Positions 7,631 to 18,434 are shown, counted from the stretch's first letter. The stretch is 64,000 bases of DNA from Clostridia bacterium (GCA_017428085.1 JAFRRP010000033.1:49628-113627), one strand, 5' to 3'. A program made the numbers and translations. The notes: generated from the sequence alone by a model not told the origin.

Positions 7631-8794
7631 ATGTCCGATAAATTGAAGCTCGGCATCATCGGCGTGGGCAACATGGGTTCCAGCCATATGCGCGATTTTG
7701 CCAAAGGCAACTGGCCGGAAATCGAGCTGACCTGCGTGGCCGATACCGACGAAAAGAAGTTTGAGCTGGCCGACGGGATCGTGCCCGGCATCAAATGCTT
7801 CCCTTCCGCCACGGAGCTGATCAACAGCGGTCTGTGCGAGGCGGTGCTGATCGCCACGCCCCACTATTTCCATCCCCCCATCGCCATCGAGGCGCTGAAG
7901 GCGGGGCTGCACGTGATGAGCGAAAAGCCCGCGGGCGTTTACACCAAACAGGTGCGCGAGCTGATCGACTTTGCCAAGACCACCGACAAGACCTACGCCA
8001 TCATGTTCAACCAGCGCACCAACTGCGTGTACCGCAAGGTAAAGGAAATGATCGACAGCGGCGCCTACGGCGAGATCCGCCGCGTCAGCTGGATCATCAC
8101 CGACTGGTACCGTACCCAGTCCTATTATAATTCCGGCGGATGGCGCGCCACGTGGGAAGGCGAAGGCGGCGGCGTGATGCTGAACCAGTGCCCCCACCAG
8201 CTGGACCTGTGGCAGTGGCTGTGCGGCATGCCCAGCAAGGTAAAGGCCATCTGCCACGAGGGCAAATGGCACGACATCGAAGTGGAAGACGACGTTTCCA
8301 TTTACGTGGAATATCCCAACGGCGCCACCGGCACCTTTATCACCACTACCGGCGACTGCCCCGGCACCAACCGGCTGGAGATCACGCTGGACAAGGCCAA
8401 GATTTTGGTGGACGACGGCGGCAAGATCACGCTGTTCGAGCTGGAAAAGCCCCTGTCCGAGCACATCTATTCCGCCCAGGGCGGCTTTGACCGCAACCCC
8501 TGCACCGTCAAAGAGGTGGAGACCGACGGCAAAAACGAACAGCACGTGGGCGTGATGAACGCCTTTGCGGCGCATATCCTGCACGGCGAACCGCTGGTGG
8601 CGGAGGGCGCCGAGGGCATCAACGGCCTGACCATCTCCAACGCCGCGTTCCTGTCCAGCTGGCTGGACCAGACCGTCACCCTGCCCATCGACGAGGATCT
8701 TTTCTACGAAAAATTGCAGGAAAAGATCAAAAACTCCACCCATAAAAAGGTGGTCGTGGAGCAGGTGCAGGCGGATATGAGCAACACGTTCTGA
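7631..8794 (+). CDS. Gfo/Idh/MocA family NAD(P)-dependent oxidoreductase
   Basis: A 387-residue sugar or inositol-type dehydrogenase. The Rossmann fold opens with LGIIGVGNMGSSHM. The coenzyme motif HVMSEKPAGVYT follows near residue 100, and the C-terminal substrate domain includes WRATWEGEGGGVMLNQCPHQ with its likely catalytic lysine-histidine region. The family oxidises or reduces sugars and sugar acids; no specific substrate can be named. It has its own promoter and is followed directly by repeat DNA. It is only distantly similar to the Gfo/Idh half of the fusion at 31509. Confidence 0.9.
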   Translation: MSDKLKLGIIGVGNMGSSHMRDFAKGNWPEIELTCVADTDEKKFELADGIVPGIKCFPSATELINSGLCEAVLIATPHYFHPPIAIEALKAGLHVMSEKPAGVYTKQVRELIDFAKTTDKTYAIMFNQRTNCVYRKVKEMIDSGAYGEIRRVSWIITDWYRTQSYYNSGGWRATWEGEGGGVMLNQCPHQLDLWQWLCGMPSKVKAICHEGKWHDIEVEDDVSIYVEYPNGATGTFITTTGDCPGTNRLEITLDKAKILVDDGGKITLFELEKPLSEHIYSAQGGFDRNPCTVKEVETDGKNEQHVGVMNAFAAHILHGEPLVAEGAEGINGLTISNAAFLSSWLDQTVTLPIDEDLFYEKLQEKIKNSTHKKVVVEQVQADMSNTF

Positions 8795-8914
8795 GCGTGG
8801 CTTATAAGCCACGCAGTCGTGAGAAGCGCCTGACGGCGCAGTCGTGAGTCGTGAGAAACAGTAGTTTATTCTTTGCATTCTCTTCTTACGACTTACGACT
8901 CACGACTTACGACT
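8795..8914. repeat. Mosaic repeat: palindromes plus GTCGTGA heptamers
   Basis: Begins one base after the stop codon with a perfect 20-bp palindrome (GCGTGGCT/AGCCACGC), then GCGCC-TGAC-GGCGC at 8826-8839, flanked by AGTCGTGAG copies (8815-8855). The inverted heptamer arm (TTACGACTTACGACTCACGACTT...) lies at 8887-8914. The first palindrome could also terminate transcription, though no T tract follows. Confidence 0.8.
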
Positions 8915-8951
8915 GATGCGGTCTCCGCCGCATCCGAAAGGATAATCAACC

Positions 8952-9950
8952 ATGATCTTTTCACAGGATATCGGCATCGATCTGGGCACCACCAATACGG
9001 CGGTGTGCGTCAAAAGCAAGGGCGTCGTGCTGCACGAGCCCTCCGTGGTGGCCGTGGATATCAAGAACACGCCCCACAGAGTGGTGGCAGTGGGCGAAGA
9101 AGCGAAACGCATGGTCGGCAGAACGCCCGGTTCCATCACCGCGGTAAGGCCGGTCAAGGAAAGCATCATCGCCGATTTCAACACCACCGCCGCCATGATC
9201 CGGGAATTCATCAAAAAGGCGACGAACAACGGCTCCTTCGGCCTGTCGCGGGTGCTGATCGGGATCCCCGCCAACATCACCGAGGTAGAGCGCAAGGCCG
9301 TACACGACGCCGCCAAAGCGGCGGGCGCCCGTTACGTCAGCCTGATCGACGCCTCCATGGCCGCCGCCATCGGCGCGGGCCTGCGGGTGGCGGAGCCCAC
9401 GGGCAGCATGATCGTGGATATCGGCGGCGGCGCGGCGGAGGTGGCCGTGATCTCGCTGGGCGATATCGTCGCCTCCCGCGCCATCAAGACGGCGGGCGAC
9501 GCCTTTGACGAGGCCATTGTGCAGCACGTAAAGCGCTCCTTCAACCTGCTGATCGGCGAACGCACCGCGGAAGAGATCAAGCTGACCATCGGCTCCGCCC
9601 TGCCCTATGAGGGAGAGGCCGCCATGAGCATCAAGGGCCGCAACCTCACCGACGGGCTCCCCCATGAGGTGGAGATCACCTCCGCCAACGTGCGGGAGGC
9701 GCTGACGGAACCCGTCAACCGCATAGTGGAGATGATCCGCACCACGCTGGAAAAAACCCCGCCGGAGCTGGCGGGCGACATCATGGATTCCGGCATCACC
9801 CTGACGGGCGGCGGCGTGCTGCTGCGGGGCTTCGACCGGCTGATCGCCACCGCCACCGGCATACCGGTGCGCATCGCGGCCAAGCCGCAGGACTGCGTCA
9901 TCACCGGCATCGCCATCTGTTTGCAGAAGAACACATTGAATTTACGATAA
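8952..9950 (+). CDS. mreB: Rod shape-determining protein MreB
   Basis: A bacterial actin that organises lateral wall synthesis under the membrane. At 332 residues it is full length. Actin-fold nucleotide motifs are clear: phosphate-1 DIGIDLGTTNTAV, VIADFN-type connect (ESIIADFNTTAAMI), phosphate-2 MIVDIGGGAAEVAV, and the adenosine motif ITLTGGGVLLRG. It is first in an mreB-mreC-mreD-PBP2-minD-mgsA run typical of Bacillota. The gap before it is filled with heptamer repeats and no clear promoter was seen. Confidence 0.95.
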   Translation: MIFSQDIGIDLGTTNTAVCVKSKGVVLHEPSVVAVDIKNTPHRVVAVGEEAKRMVGRTPGSITAVRPVKESIIADFNTTAAMIREFIKKATNNGSFGLSRVLIGIPANITEVERKAVHDAAKAAGARYVSLIDASMAAAIGAGLRVAEPTGSMIVDIGGGAAEVAVISLGDIVASRAIKTAGDAFDEAIVQHVKRSFNLLIGERTAEEIKLTIGSALPYEGEAAMSIKGRNLTDGLPHEVEITSANVREALTEPVNRIVEMIRTTLEKTPPELAGDIMDSGITLTGGGVLLRGFDRLIATATGIPVRIAAKPQDCVITGIAICLQKNTLNLR

Positions 9951-9951
9951 C

Positions 9952-9996
9952 AGGTTTGAGGTTAGAGTTTTTTCTCATGCCTCACACCTCACACCT
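9952..9996. repeat. Short heptamer inverted pair (CTCACAC type)
   Basis: The left arm AGGTTTGAGGTTAGAG (9952-9967) and right arm CTCACACCTCACACCT (9981-9996) are degenerate 7-base repeats in inverted orientation with a T-rich loop. The arrangement starts right after the mreB stop and ends seven bases before the mreC ATG, taking the place where a ribosome site would normally be. Confidence 0.7.
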
Positions 9997-10003
9997 ATAA
10001 GAA

Positions 10004-10843
10004 ATGCGTCACTTTTTTCACTCCAAACAATTCAAGATCCTGCTGTGCGTCTGCTTCGCGCTGATGCTGGGCGTTTTCGCCGCCGCCGTTTCCGACAGCG
10101 GCGCCAACGCTTTTTCCGCTGTGGCGGGCTACGTGACCGCACCGCTGGAAAAGGCCGCCGCCAAGCTGGCGGAGGCCGCCGACGGCTTTACCAGCCGGTT
10201 CCGTTCCGCTTCCTATTATAAGGAGCAGGCGGAGCAGCTCCGGGAGCAGGCGGACGCCTACCGGGAAGAATTGGTGGATTATGAGAACCTGAAGTACAAG
10301 CTGGACGCCTACGAGCGTTTTCTGGAGGTCAAGCAGAACAACCCCGATTACGCTTATCTGCCCGCCTCCGTGATCTTGCGGGACACCTCCGACGCCTACG
10401 GCTCCTTTACCGTCAACGTGGGAACGGTGGACGGCGTGGAGCTGAACGATCCCGTGATCTTCGGCAAGACGCTGGTGGGCGTGATCCGCGCCGCCGGCGA
10501 GACCACCAGCACCGTATACACGCTGCTGAACCCGGAGGTCAGCGTGGGCGCGTACGAGATCCGTACCCGGGAGGACTGTTACGTGGAGGCGGAAAACGCC
10601 CTGTCGCTGAAGGGGCTGCTGAAGCTGTCCGGCCTGTCCCGGACCACGCCGATCATCCCGGGAGGGATCGTCTGTTCCAGCGGCGTGGGCGGCGTGTTCC
10701 CGCGGGATTTCATCATCGGTACCGTGACGGAAGTGATATCGGACAACACCTCCGTGGCGGCCTACGCGCTGGTGCAGCCGGACGTGGACCCCGCGACGCT
10801 GACGGACGTGTTCGTTATCACGGATTTCGAGGGGAAAGAATAA
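10004..10843 (+). CDS. mreC: Rod shape-determining protein MreC
   Basis: A bitopic protein linking MreB to outer wall enzymes. At 279 residues it has a membrane helix at about 10-30 (ILLCVCFALMLGVFAAAV), a coiled coil at about 60-110 (KEQAEQLREQADAYREELVDYENLKY), and the beta-domain with ASVILRDTSDAYGSFTVNVG, FGKTLVGVI and IIPGGIVCSSG. No ribosome site is visible ahead of ATG 10004 because a heptamer repeat occupies that space; no better start was found. It lies between mreB and mreD as expected. Confidence 0.93.
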   Translation: MRHFFHSKQFKILLCVCFALMLGVFAAAVSDSGANAFSAVAGYVTAPLEKAAAKLAEAADGFTSRFRSASYYKEQAEQLREQADAYREELVDYENLKYKLDAYERFLEVKQNNPDYAYLPASVILRDTSDAYGSFTVNVGTVDGVELNDPVIFGKTLVGVIRAAGETTSTVYTLLNPEVSVGAYEIRTREDCYVEAENALSLKGLLKLSGLSRTTPIIPGGIVCSSGVGGVFPRDFIIGTVTEVISDNTSVAAYALVQPDVDPATLTDVFVITDFEGKE

Positions 10844-10916
10844 CCGCGCCAAACACTTTCCTTCCTATCTCAAAGCATAGATCGCAACGGTCAAAACCAT
10901 GAAAGGAGCGACAGGC

Positions 10917-11438
10917 GTGAACAGCAAACCGCAAATCGTAAAACACGTGATCCTTGTCGCGCTGACCGTTCTCACCGCGCTGTTCCAGAATTCCTTTCTG
11001 CCCGCCCTGGGGGCGCGGCACGTCGCGTGGTGCCTGCTGGCGCTGCTGACGGCGGCAGCCATGCGCCAGACCGAGCTGAGCGCCGCGGCCTACGGGCTGC
11101 TGGCGGGGCTGCTGTGGGATATCGCCTCCCCCCTGCCGGACGGCGTGATCGCGCTTTTTTTAACGGTATACGCCTGCGCCTGTTCCCTGCTGGCGCGCTA
11201 TCTGTTCCGGCGGACGCTGCTGACCGCCGCCGTGTTCTGCGGGGGCGGCTGCGCGGTATGGTTCACGCTGTCGCTGCTGCTGAACTGCGCCGCCAAAGAC
11301 TTCGGCGCGCTGCCCGGCGTCATCCTTCGCTGCTACCTGCCGTCTTTTTTACTGACGGCGTTGGCGCTGCCCGTGTATGAATACGCGGTGCGCGCCATAG
11401 AAACGCGCTTCGGCGCAAAAACCGCAAAACTGACATGA
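10917..11438 (+). CDS. mreD: Rod shape-determining protein MreD
   Basis: A small polytopic membrane protein of the elongasome, about 173 residues with five or six hydrophobic segments. Family-like stretches are LTALFQNSFLPALGARH, AAYGLLAGLLWDIASPLPDG and a hydrophobic C-terminal half. I prefer GTG 10917 because AAAGGAG stands eight bases before it; an in-frame ATG at 10899 would add six residues and place that ribosome site inside the gene. It overlaps the PBP2 start by four bases (ATGA). Confidence 0.88.
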   Translation: MNSKPQIVKHVILVALTVLTALFQNSFLPALGARHVAWCLLALLTAAAMRQTELSAAAYGLLAGLLWDIASPLPDGVIALFLTVYACACSLLARYLFRRTLLTAAVFCGGGCAVWFTLSLLLNCAAKDFGALPGVILRCYLPSFLLTALALPVYEYAVRAIETRFGAKTAKLT

Positions 11439-13555
11439 GAACGCTGAAACTGAACCGACGGGTCCTTTTCCTGATGCTGCTGTTTGCTGCCGTCACGCTG
11501 TTCTTCTTCGTGCTGATCGGTTACGATATGTCCGCGACCGAGGCAAAAACGACGAACGCCGCGGCGGAGAAGACCTATTCCGTAACGGTGGAGGGCACCC
11601 GCGGAGACATCCTTGACGTCAACGGCAACTACCTGGTCTACAATCAGGCGGTCAACGTGCTGGCGTTCAACTATTTCCGTTTCCCCACGGAACAAAAGGA
11701 CCGGAACAAGGTCATCGAGAACCTGATCCGCTGTCTGGAATCCCGGGGCGAGACCTGGCTGGACCCGCTGCCGCTGGAATTTGACGAGGCCGGCGAGCTG
11801 CGCTTCAAAAAGAACAGGGAATCGGAGATACGGAAGCTGAAATCCGCCGACTTTCTGGACGTCAACTCCTACGCCACCCCCCAAAACTGTCTGGACGTGC
11901 TGACGGAGAAATTCGAACTGGCGGACAAGGACCCCGTGACGGCGCTGAAGATCGCTTCCGTCTGCTACGGCATGCAGCGGGAGGGCTTTTCCGCCTACCA
12001 CCCCTACACCTTCGCGGACGAGGTCTCCATCGAGACCGTCTCCTATATCAAGGAAAACGGGCACATGTTCCGGGGCGTTGACGGCGACGTGACATCCAAA
12101 CGGAAATACATCGGCGACGGCTCCATCGCCGCCCATATTCTCGGCATCACCGGCTCCATCAGCGCCGAGGAATACAATGAGGAAAAGGCAAAAACGGAAG
12201 AGGCCCTTGCCGCCCCCGACCTGACAGAGGAGCAGGCGGCCGCCATCAACGCCCGCAGCTACACTTACAACGACATCATCGGCAAAAGCGGCATCGAATC
12301 CGTAATGGAGGACCGGCTGCGCGGCGCCCGCGGCACGAAGGAAGTGACCGTGAACGCCGACGGCACCACCGACGAGAGCTATTCCCAGCCCCCCGCGCAG
12401 GGCAACACGGTGATCCTGACCATCGACCAGCATTTGCAGGAGATCGCCGACGCCTCGCTGAAAAAGCGCATTTTGGAGATCTCCGAGGAGCAGTCGGACG
12501 CCATCGCGAAGGGCCTGACGCCCGCGGGCGCGGTGGTGGTACAGGACGTGAACACCGGCGCGGTGCTGGCCGCCTCCTCCTACCCCAATTACAGCCTGAC
12601 CACCTATTACGAGGATTACGCCGAGCTGGCGCAGGACCCCGGCAAGCCCCTGTGGAACCGGGCGTTCCAGAGCGCCTACTCCCCCGGCTCCACCATGAAG
12701 CCGTGCATTGCCGTCGCAGCGCTGGAGGAAGGCGTCGTAACGCCGGACGAGAGCGTTTACTGCGCGGGCACCTACCAGTATTACGATATCACCTTCGCCT
12801 GCTTCAACAGCACGGAACACGGCTACGTGGACGTGGAAACGGCGCTGGAATACTCCTGCAACATCTTTTTCTACGAGATGGCGAAGCGTCTGGGCATCGA
12901 CAAGATGAACAAGTACGCCACGCTGTTCGGCCTGGGAGAAAAGACCGGCGTGGAGATCAACGAGGCCAAGGGCATTCTGGCCGGCCCCAAGCGCCGCGAC
13001 GAGCTGGGCCTGCGCTGGCAAAGCGGTGAAACGCTGCTGGCCGCCATCGGACAGTCCGACAACTCCTTTACGCCGATCCAGCTGTGCAACTACTGCGCCA
13101 CCATCGCCAACGGCGGCACCCGGTACGTTCCGTATCTGGTGGAGCGAGTGACCTCCGCCGACCTGACGGAAACAGTGTTTGAACACAAGCCGCAGGTGGC
13201 CGTCAACACCGATATCCGGCAAACCACGCTGGACGCGGTGAGGAAGGGCATGTATCTGGTGGCCAACGAGGGCTCCTGCTACGACACGCTGGGGCATCTG
13301 GCCTATCCCGTGGCCTGTAAGACGGGCACCGCGGAAAAGACGCGGATCATCGACGGCAACATCGTGGAGGGCACCGACGGCTTTCTGATCACCTTCGGCC
13401 CCTACGAGGACGCAAAGATCGCCATCACCGTGGTGGTGGAAAACGCCGGCAGCGGTTCCTCCACGGCGCAGGTGGCGGCGGATATTTACGACTACTATTT
13501 TTCCACGCTGAACAACGACAACACCCTGCAGCCGGAAAACAAACTGCTGTGGTGA
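11435..13555 (+). CDS. mrdA: Penicillin-binding protein 2 (class B transpeptidase)
   Basis: Elongasome transpeptidase that crosslinks new peptidoglycan. 706 residues: an N-terminal membrane anchor (VLFLMLLFAAVTLFFFVLIG), a dimerisation/pedestal domain starting near EGTRGDILDVNG, and a transpeptidase domain with SPGSTMK (SxxK serine S419, lysine K422), SCN (S474-N476) and KTGTAE (K629). All three catalytic motifs are intact. It overlaps mreD by four bases, so the two are coupled. Its stop codon is 18 bases before a REP pair. Confidence 0.94.
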   Translation: MRTLKLNRRVLFLMLLFAAVTLFFFVLIGYDMSATEAKTTNAAAEKTYSVTVEGTRGDILDVNGNYLVYNQAVNVLAFNYFRFPTEQKDRNKVIENLIRCLESRGETWLDPLPLEFDEAGELRFKKNRESEIRKLKSADFLDVNSYATPQNCLDVLTEKFELADKDPVTALKIASVCYGMQREGFSAYHPYTFADEVSIETVSYIKENGHMFRGVDGDVTSKRKYIGDGSIAAHILGITGSISAEEYNEEKAKTEEALAAPDLTEEQAAAINARSYTYNDIIGKSGIESVMEDRLRGARGTKEVTVNADGTTDESYSQPPAQGNTVILTIDQHLQEIADASLKKRILEISEEQSDAIAKGLTPAGAVVVQDVNTGAVLAASSYPNYSLTTYYEDYAELAQDPGKPLWNRAFQSAYSPGSTMKPCIAVAALEEGVVTPDESVYCAGTYQYYDITFACFNSTEHGYVDVETALEYSCNIFFYEMAKRLGIDKMNKYATLFGLGEKTGVEINEAKGILAGPKRRDELGLRWQSGETLLAAIGQSDNSFTPIQLCNYCATIANGGTRYVPYLVERVTSADLTETVFEHKPQVAVNTDIRQTTLDAVRKGMYLVANEGSCYDTLGHLAYPVACKTGTAEKTRIIDGNIVEGTDGFLITFGPYEDAKIAITVVVENAGSGSSTAQVAADIYDYYFSTLNNDNTLQPENKLLW

Positions 13556-13573
13556 GCGACGGGCAGCGCCGCC

Positions 13574-13733
13574 GGTAGCGCGGCACCTCAGTGCCGCTTC
13601 AGTCGAAAACTGTTATTTTGACAGATCGTTCCGATGAATGGCAGCTATTGTTACAAAAGAACGATCAATGAATCAATATCATCGTTTCATAAAGTTACAA
13701 TAGCCAATAGCGGCACTGAGGTGCCGCGCTACC
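13574..13733. repeat. Inverted REP pair (REPIN-like element), 160 bp
   Basis: The two ends (13574-13598 and 13709-13733) are perfect 25-bp inverted copies. Each carries GTAG, one C, then the palindrome GCGGCAC-CTCA-GTGCCGC. A nested imperfect pair, GCTATTGTTAC (13644-13654) and GTTACAATAGC (13694-13704), means the whole element could fold as one long hairpin. An element of exactly the same length with the same ends but an unrelated middle lies at 24315-24474. The 331-base gap 13556-13886 holds this element, one single REP and a heptamer array; no gene was seen. Confidence 0.88.
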
Positions 13734-13771
13734 GTAGATTCCGACAAACCCTGATTTTAACAGGAAAAATA

Positions 13772-13794
13772 ACGGAGCTGAGGCTCCGTGCTAC
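13772..13794 (-). repeat. Single REP-like unit, minus orientation
   Basis: Read on the minus strand it is GTAGC followed by ACGGAGC-CTCA-GCTCCGT. It has the same GTAG-plus-palindrome plan and the same CTCA loop as the REP pair just upstream, but a different stem sequence. Confidence 0.7.
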
Positions 13795-13801
13795 GGCAAT
13801 T

Positions 13802-13871
13802 CTCTTACGACTTCCGACTGCTGACTGCCGACTCATATTCTCACGACTTACGACTCACGACTTACGACTAT
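13802..13871. repeat. Heptamer array (ACGACTT type) before minD
   Basis: Two runs of 7-base units (ACGACTT, CCGACTG, CTGACTG, CCGACTC; then ACGACTT, ACGACTC, ACGACTT) in one orientation, separated by ATATTCTC. It ends 16 bases before the minD ATG. Confidence 0.75.
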
Positions 13872-13886
13872 AAAGGGGGTTCCGCC

Positions 13887-14621
13887 ATGACAAGAAGCAT
13901 CCTGATCGCGTCCGGCAAGGGCGGCGTGGGCAAATCCACCGTCGCCAGCCGGTTGGGGCGTCTTTTGTCCGAAAAGGGGCAGAAGACGCTGCTGGTGGAC
14001 TGCGACGCGGGGCTGTCCTCGCTTGACGTGATGCTTGGCGTCGCCGAGGACGTGGCCTTTAACTGGTACGACGCGTACCTGGGCCGCTGCGAAGCCGCCG
14101 AGGCGGTGGTGCATACGGAAAACGGCCCCGACCTGCTGCCGGCCCCCTCCGCCGTTTTGCCGGAGCAGGCGCCGGACGCCGTCAAAAACGCGGTAGACGC
14201 ACTGGCGGACGACTACGACGTGGTGATCATCGACGCGCCCGCGGGGCTTTCCACCGGGCTGGACCGGGCGGCCCGCGCCGCGAAAAAGGCCGTCGTGGTT
14301 GCCACGGCGGACGAGGTTTCCGTAAAAGGCGCCGCCGCGCTGGCGAAAACGGTGACGGAAAAAGGAGTGGAGCAGTGCCGCCTGCTGATCAACCGCTACG
14401 ACGTGAAGGCCGCCAAAAAAGGGAAACTGCTGACGGTGGACGACATCATCGACAAGACCGCGGTGCAGCTGCTGGGGATCGTGCCGGAGGACCCGGAGAT
14501 CACCTACAGCACTGTGACCGGCAAGCGCGGCGACAAGAACAAAAGCGCGAAGGCGTTTGCCCGTATTGTTGAGCGTATCGACGGGAACAACGTGCCGCTG
14601 AACCTGAAACTGCTGAAATAA
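13887..14621 (+). CDS. minD: MinD-like septum-site ATPase
   Basis: Membrane-associated ATPase of division-site placement. 244 residues with the deviant Walker A ASGKGGVGKST (signature lysines K11 and K16), the switch I-like LVDCDAGLSSLDVMLG, and the Walker B stretch DVVIIDAPAGLSTGLDRA. The C-terminus (VPLNLKLLK) is short and less clearly amphipathic than the usual MinD membrane helix. ATG 13887 follows AAGGGGG. minC, normally its neighbour in mre-min clusters, is not between PBP2 and this gene nor elsewhere in the window. It could therefore also be a MinD/MipZ-like relative, although the position between PBP2 and mgsA favours MinD. Confidence 0.85.
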   Translation: MTRSILIASGKGGVGKSTVASRLGRLLSEKGQKTLLVDCDAGLSSLDVMLGVAEDVAFNWYDAYLGRCEAAEAVVHTENGPDLLPAPSAVLPEQAPDAVKNAVDALADDYDVVIIDAPAGLSTGLDRAARAAKKAVVVATADEVSVKGAAALAKTVTEKGVEQCRLLINRYDVKAAKKGKLLTVDDIIDKTAVQLLGIVPEDPEITYSTVTGKRGDKNKSAKAFARIVERIDGNNVPLNLKLLK

Positions 14622-14659
14622 ATCATTACGAAAATAAGAAAAACGGGGGTTAAGAAAGA

Positions 14660-15055
14660 ATGAACATCGCATTGATCGCACACGATTCCAAGAAGGAGCT
14701 GATGACGCAGTTCTGCATCGCCTACTGCGGCATCCTGAGCCACCATTCCCTGTGCGCCACCGGCACCACGGGAAAACAGGTGGAGGCCGCCACGGGCCTG
14801 CAGATCACCAAATTTTTAAGCGGCGCACAGGGCGGCGCGCAGCAGATCGGGGCGCTGATCTCCTGTAACGAGATCGACCTGCTGCTGTTCTTCCGCAATC
14901 CGCTGAACCCGAAGCCCTACGAGCCCAACGACCACGACCTGCTGCGGCTGTGCGACATGCACAACATCCCCGTGGCCACCAACATCGCCACGGCGGAATC
15001 GCTGGTGCGCGGTATCGAGCGCGGCGACCTTGACTGGCGGGCGCTGGTGAAATGA
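14660..15055 (+). CDS. mgsA: Methylglyoxal synthase
   Basis: Converts dihydroxyacetone phosphate to methylglyoxal and phosphate, a bypass of lower glycolysis. 131 residues, the usual size. Family residues are visible in IALIAHDSKKELM, ATGTTGKQVE, FLSGAQGGAQQIGALI, LLFFRNPLNPKPYEPND and NIPVATNIATAE; the phosphate-binding and catalytic Asp/His positions fall in these. The location next to minD is the common arrangement in Bacillota. The stop codon lies inside the stem of the terminator that follows. Confidence 0.96.
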   Translation: MNIALIAHDSKKELMTQFCIAYCGILSHHSLCATGTTGKQVEAATGLQITKFLSGAQGGAQQIGALISCNEIDLLLFFRNPLNPKPYEPNDHDLLRLCDMHNIPVATNIATAESLVRGIERGDLDWRALVK

Positions 15056-15073
15056 GGCCCAAGGCCTCATTTT
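15051..15073 (+). terminator. Terminator hairpin overlapping the mgsA stop
   Basis: AATGAGGCC pairs perfectly with GGCCTCATT around a three-base loop, followed by TT then AC. The T tract is short, so termination may be partial. Confidence 0.6.
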
Positions 15074-15075
15074 AC

Positions 15076-15184
15076 AGTGGCTAGTGACTAGTGGCTAGTG
15101 GTTAGTAATTGGCAACCGAGAATTAAACGATTTTTTTACCATCAACTTATCACTAGCAACTAGCAACTAACAACTAGCAACTAA
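15076..15184. repeat. Heptamer inverted pair (AGTGGCT / TAGCAAC type)
   Basis: The left arm (15076-15112) repeats AGTGGCT, AGTGACT, AGTGGTT; the right arm (15149-15184) repeats the near complement (AACTAGC, AACTAAC). A T7 run lies in the loop. The pair stands between mgsA and hisS, ending just ahead of the hisS ribosome site. Confidence 0.8.
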
Positions 15185-15210
15185 AAAAACACCGAAAGGT
15201 TTTGATTGAC

Positions 15211-16560
15211 ATGGCATTACTGACAAAGGCCCCGCGGGGGACGGCGGATATCCTCCCCGGCGAGAGCTATTCCATCCGTACCATTGAAAATACGCTGGCG
15301 GAGATCGCGGGGAATTTCGGTTTCCGCGAGATCCGCACGCCCGTCTTCGAGCACACCGAGCTGTTCAACCGTTCCGTGGGCGAGACCACCGACGTGGTCC
15401 AGAAGGAAATGTACACCTTCGAGGACAATGGGCAGCGCTCCATCACCCTGCGGCCCGAGGGCACGGCGGGCGTGGCGCGGGCGTTTTTGGAGCACGGGCT
15501 GTTCAACGAGCCCATGCCCCAGAAATACTTCTACCACACCTCCTGCTACCGCTATGAAAAGCCGCAGGCGGGAAGGCTGCGCGAGTTCCACCAGTTCGGC
15601 GTGGAATGCATGGGCAGCCCCTCCCCCGCCGCCGACGCGGAGATCATCTCGCTGGCGCGGCACGTATTCGACTTTTTTGAGCTGGACGGCATCAGTCTGG
15701 AGATCAACTCCATCGGCTGCCCCGTCTGCCGCAGGGAGTACCACAAGGCGCTGCTGGCGTATTTTGAGAGCAAAAAGGACGAGCTGTGCGAGACCTGTCA
15801 GTCCCGGCTGTACCGCAACCCCATGCGGATCCTTGACTGCAAATCGCCGGTGTGCGCCGCCATCGCCAAGGACGCGCCGGTGGTGCTGGACTTCCTGTGC
15901 GAAGAGTGCGCCGACCACTTCAAGGCCGTTCAGAAATATCTGGACGCCATGGATATCGATTATCAGATCAACCCGCGCATCGTGCGGGGGCTGGATTATT
16001 ATACGAAGACCGTCTTTGAGTTCGTGTCCACCGCCATCGGCGCGCAGGGCACCGTATGCGGCGGCGGCCGCTACGACGGGCTGATCGAACAGCTGGGCGG
16101 CGCGCCCCTGCCCGCCAGCGGCTTCGGCATGGGCATCGAACGGCTGCTTTTGCTGTTGAACGCGCAGAGCAAAGAGCTGCCGGAGGAACCCCGCGTACAG
16201 TTATATATCGCGCCCGCCGCGCCGGAATACGGCGTGGAGGCCATGCGCATGGTCAACGACCTGCGCGAGGAGGGCGTTTCCGCGCTGACGGATCTGGAGA
16301 ACCGTTCCGTCAAGGCGCAGATGAAATACGCCAACAAGAAAAACGCCATGTTCACCATGATTTTGGGCCCGGACGAGATCGAAAGCCGCAGGGCCACGGT
16401 CAAGAACATGGACAACGGCGAGACGACGGAGGTTTCGCTGGATACGTTTTCCGAGGACTTTATGCACGTAACGATCAACGCCGCGCTGGCGGATATCGAC
16501 CTTGGTGCAGACGGCATTGATCCGAATAATCTTACTCTTTTGACCGGAGGCAAAGACTGA
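15211..16560 (+). CDS. hisS: Histidyl-tRNA synthetase
   Basis: Charges tRNA-His. 449 residues, class II synthetase. Motif 1 region is FGFREIRTPVFEH, motif 2 FYHTSCYRYEKPQAGRLREF, the HisRS signature is RGLDYYTKTVFEF, and motif 3 GFGMGIERLLLLL. CPVC and CETC near residues 174-200 form a four-cysteine insert. ATG 15211 is preceded by GAAAGG; an in-frame TTG nine bases upstream is too close to that site. aspS follows after one base. Confidence 0.95.
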   Translation: MALLTKAPRGTADILPGESYSIRTIENTLAEIAGNFGFREIRTPVFEHTELFNRSVGETTDVVQKEMYTFEDNGQRSITLRPEGTAGVARAFLEHGLFNEPMPQKYFYHTSCYRYEKPQAGRLREFHQFGVECMGSPSPAADAEIISLARHVFDFFELDGISLEINSIGCPVCRREYHKALLAYFESKKDELCETCQSRLYRNPMRILDCKSPVCAAIAKDAPVVLDFLCEECADHFKAVQKYLDAMDIDYQINPRIVRGLDYYTKTVFEFVSTAIGAQGTVCGGGRYDGLIEQLGGAPLPASGFGMGIERLLLLLNAQSKELPEEPRVQLYIAPAAPEYGVEAMRMVNDLREEGVSALTDLENRSVKAQMKYANKKNAMFTMILGPDEIESRRATVKNMDNGETTEVSLDTFSEDFMHVTINAALADIDLGADGIDPNNLTLLTGGKD

Positions 16561-16561
16561 T

Positions 16562-18334
<1,773 letters not shown>

Positions 18335-18434
18335 TAGCTTTTAGCTATTAGCTATTAGCTATTAGCTGTTTTTATAATCGGTAAGGGCGAAGTCCATCTG
18401 ACATTGCACATTGCTAATTGCACACTGCTCATTA
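18335..18434. repeat. Two heptamer arrays (TTAGCTA and ACATTGC types)
   Basis: The first array (18335-18370) is TAGCTTT then TAGCTAT units starting directly at the aspS stop codon. The second (18401-18434) is ACATTGC, ACATTGC, TAATTGC, ACACTGC. Unlike other sites the two arrays are not complements of each other. The aspS-phosphoesterase gap holds nothing else. Confidence 0.75.

Noticed and set aside
13802..13871. CRISPR-like direct repeats
   Set aside because: Units are seven bases long, degenerate, without unique spacers, and no cas genes are present.
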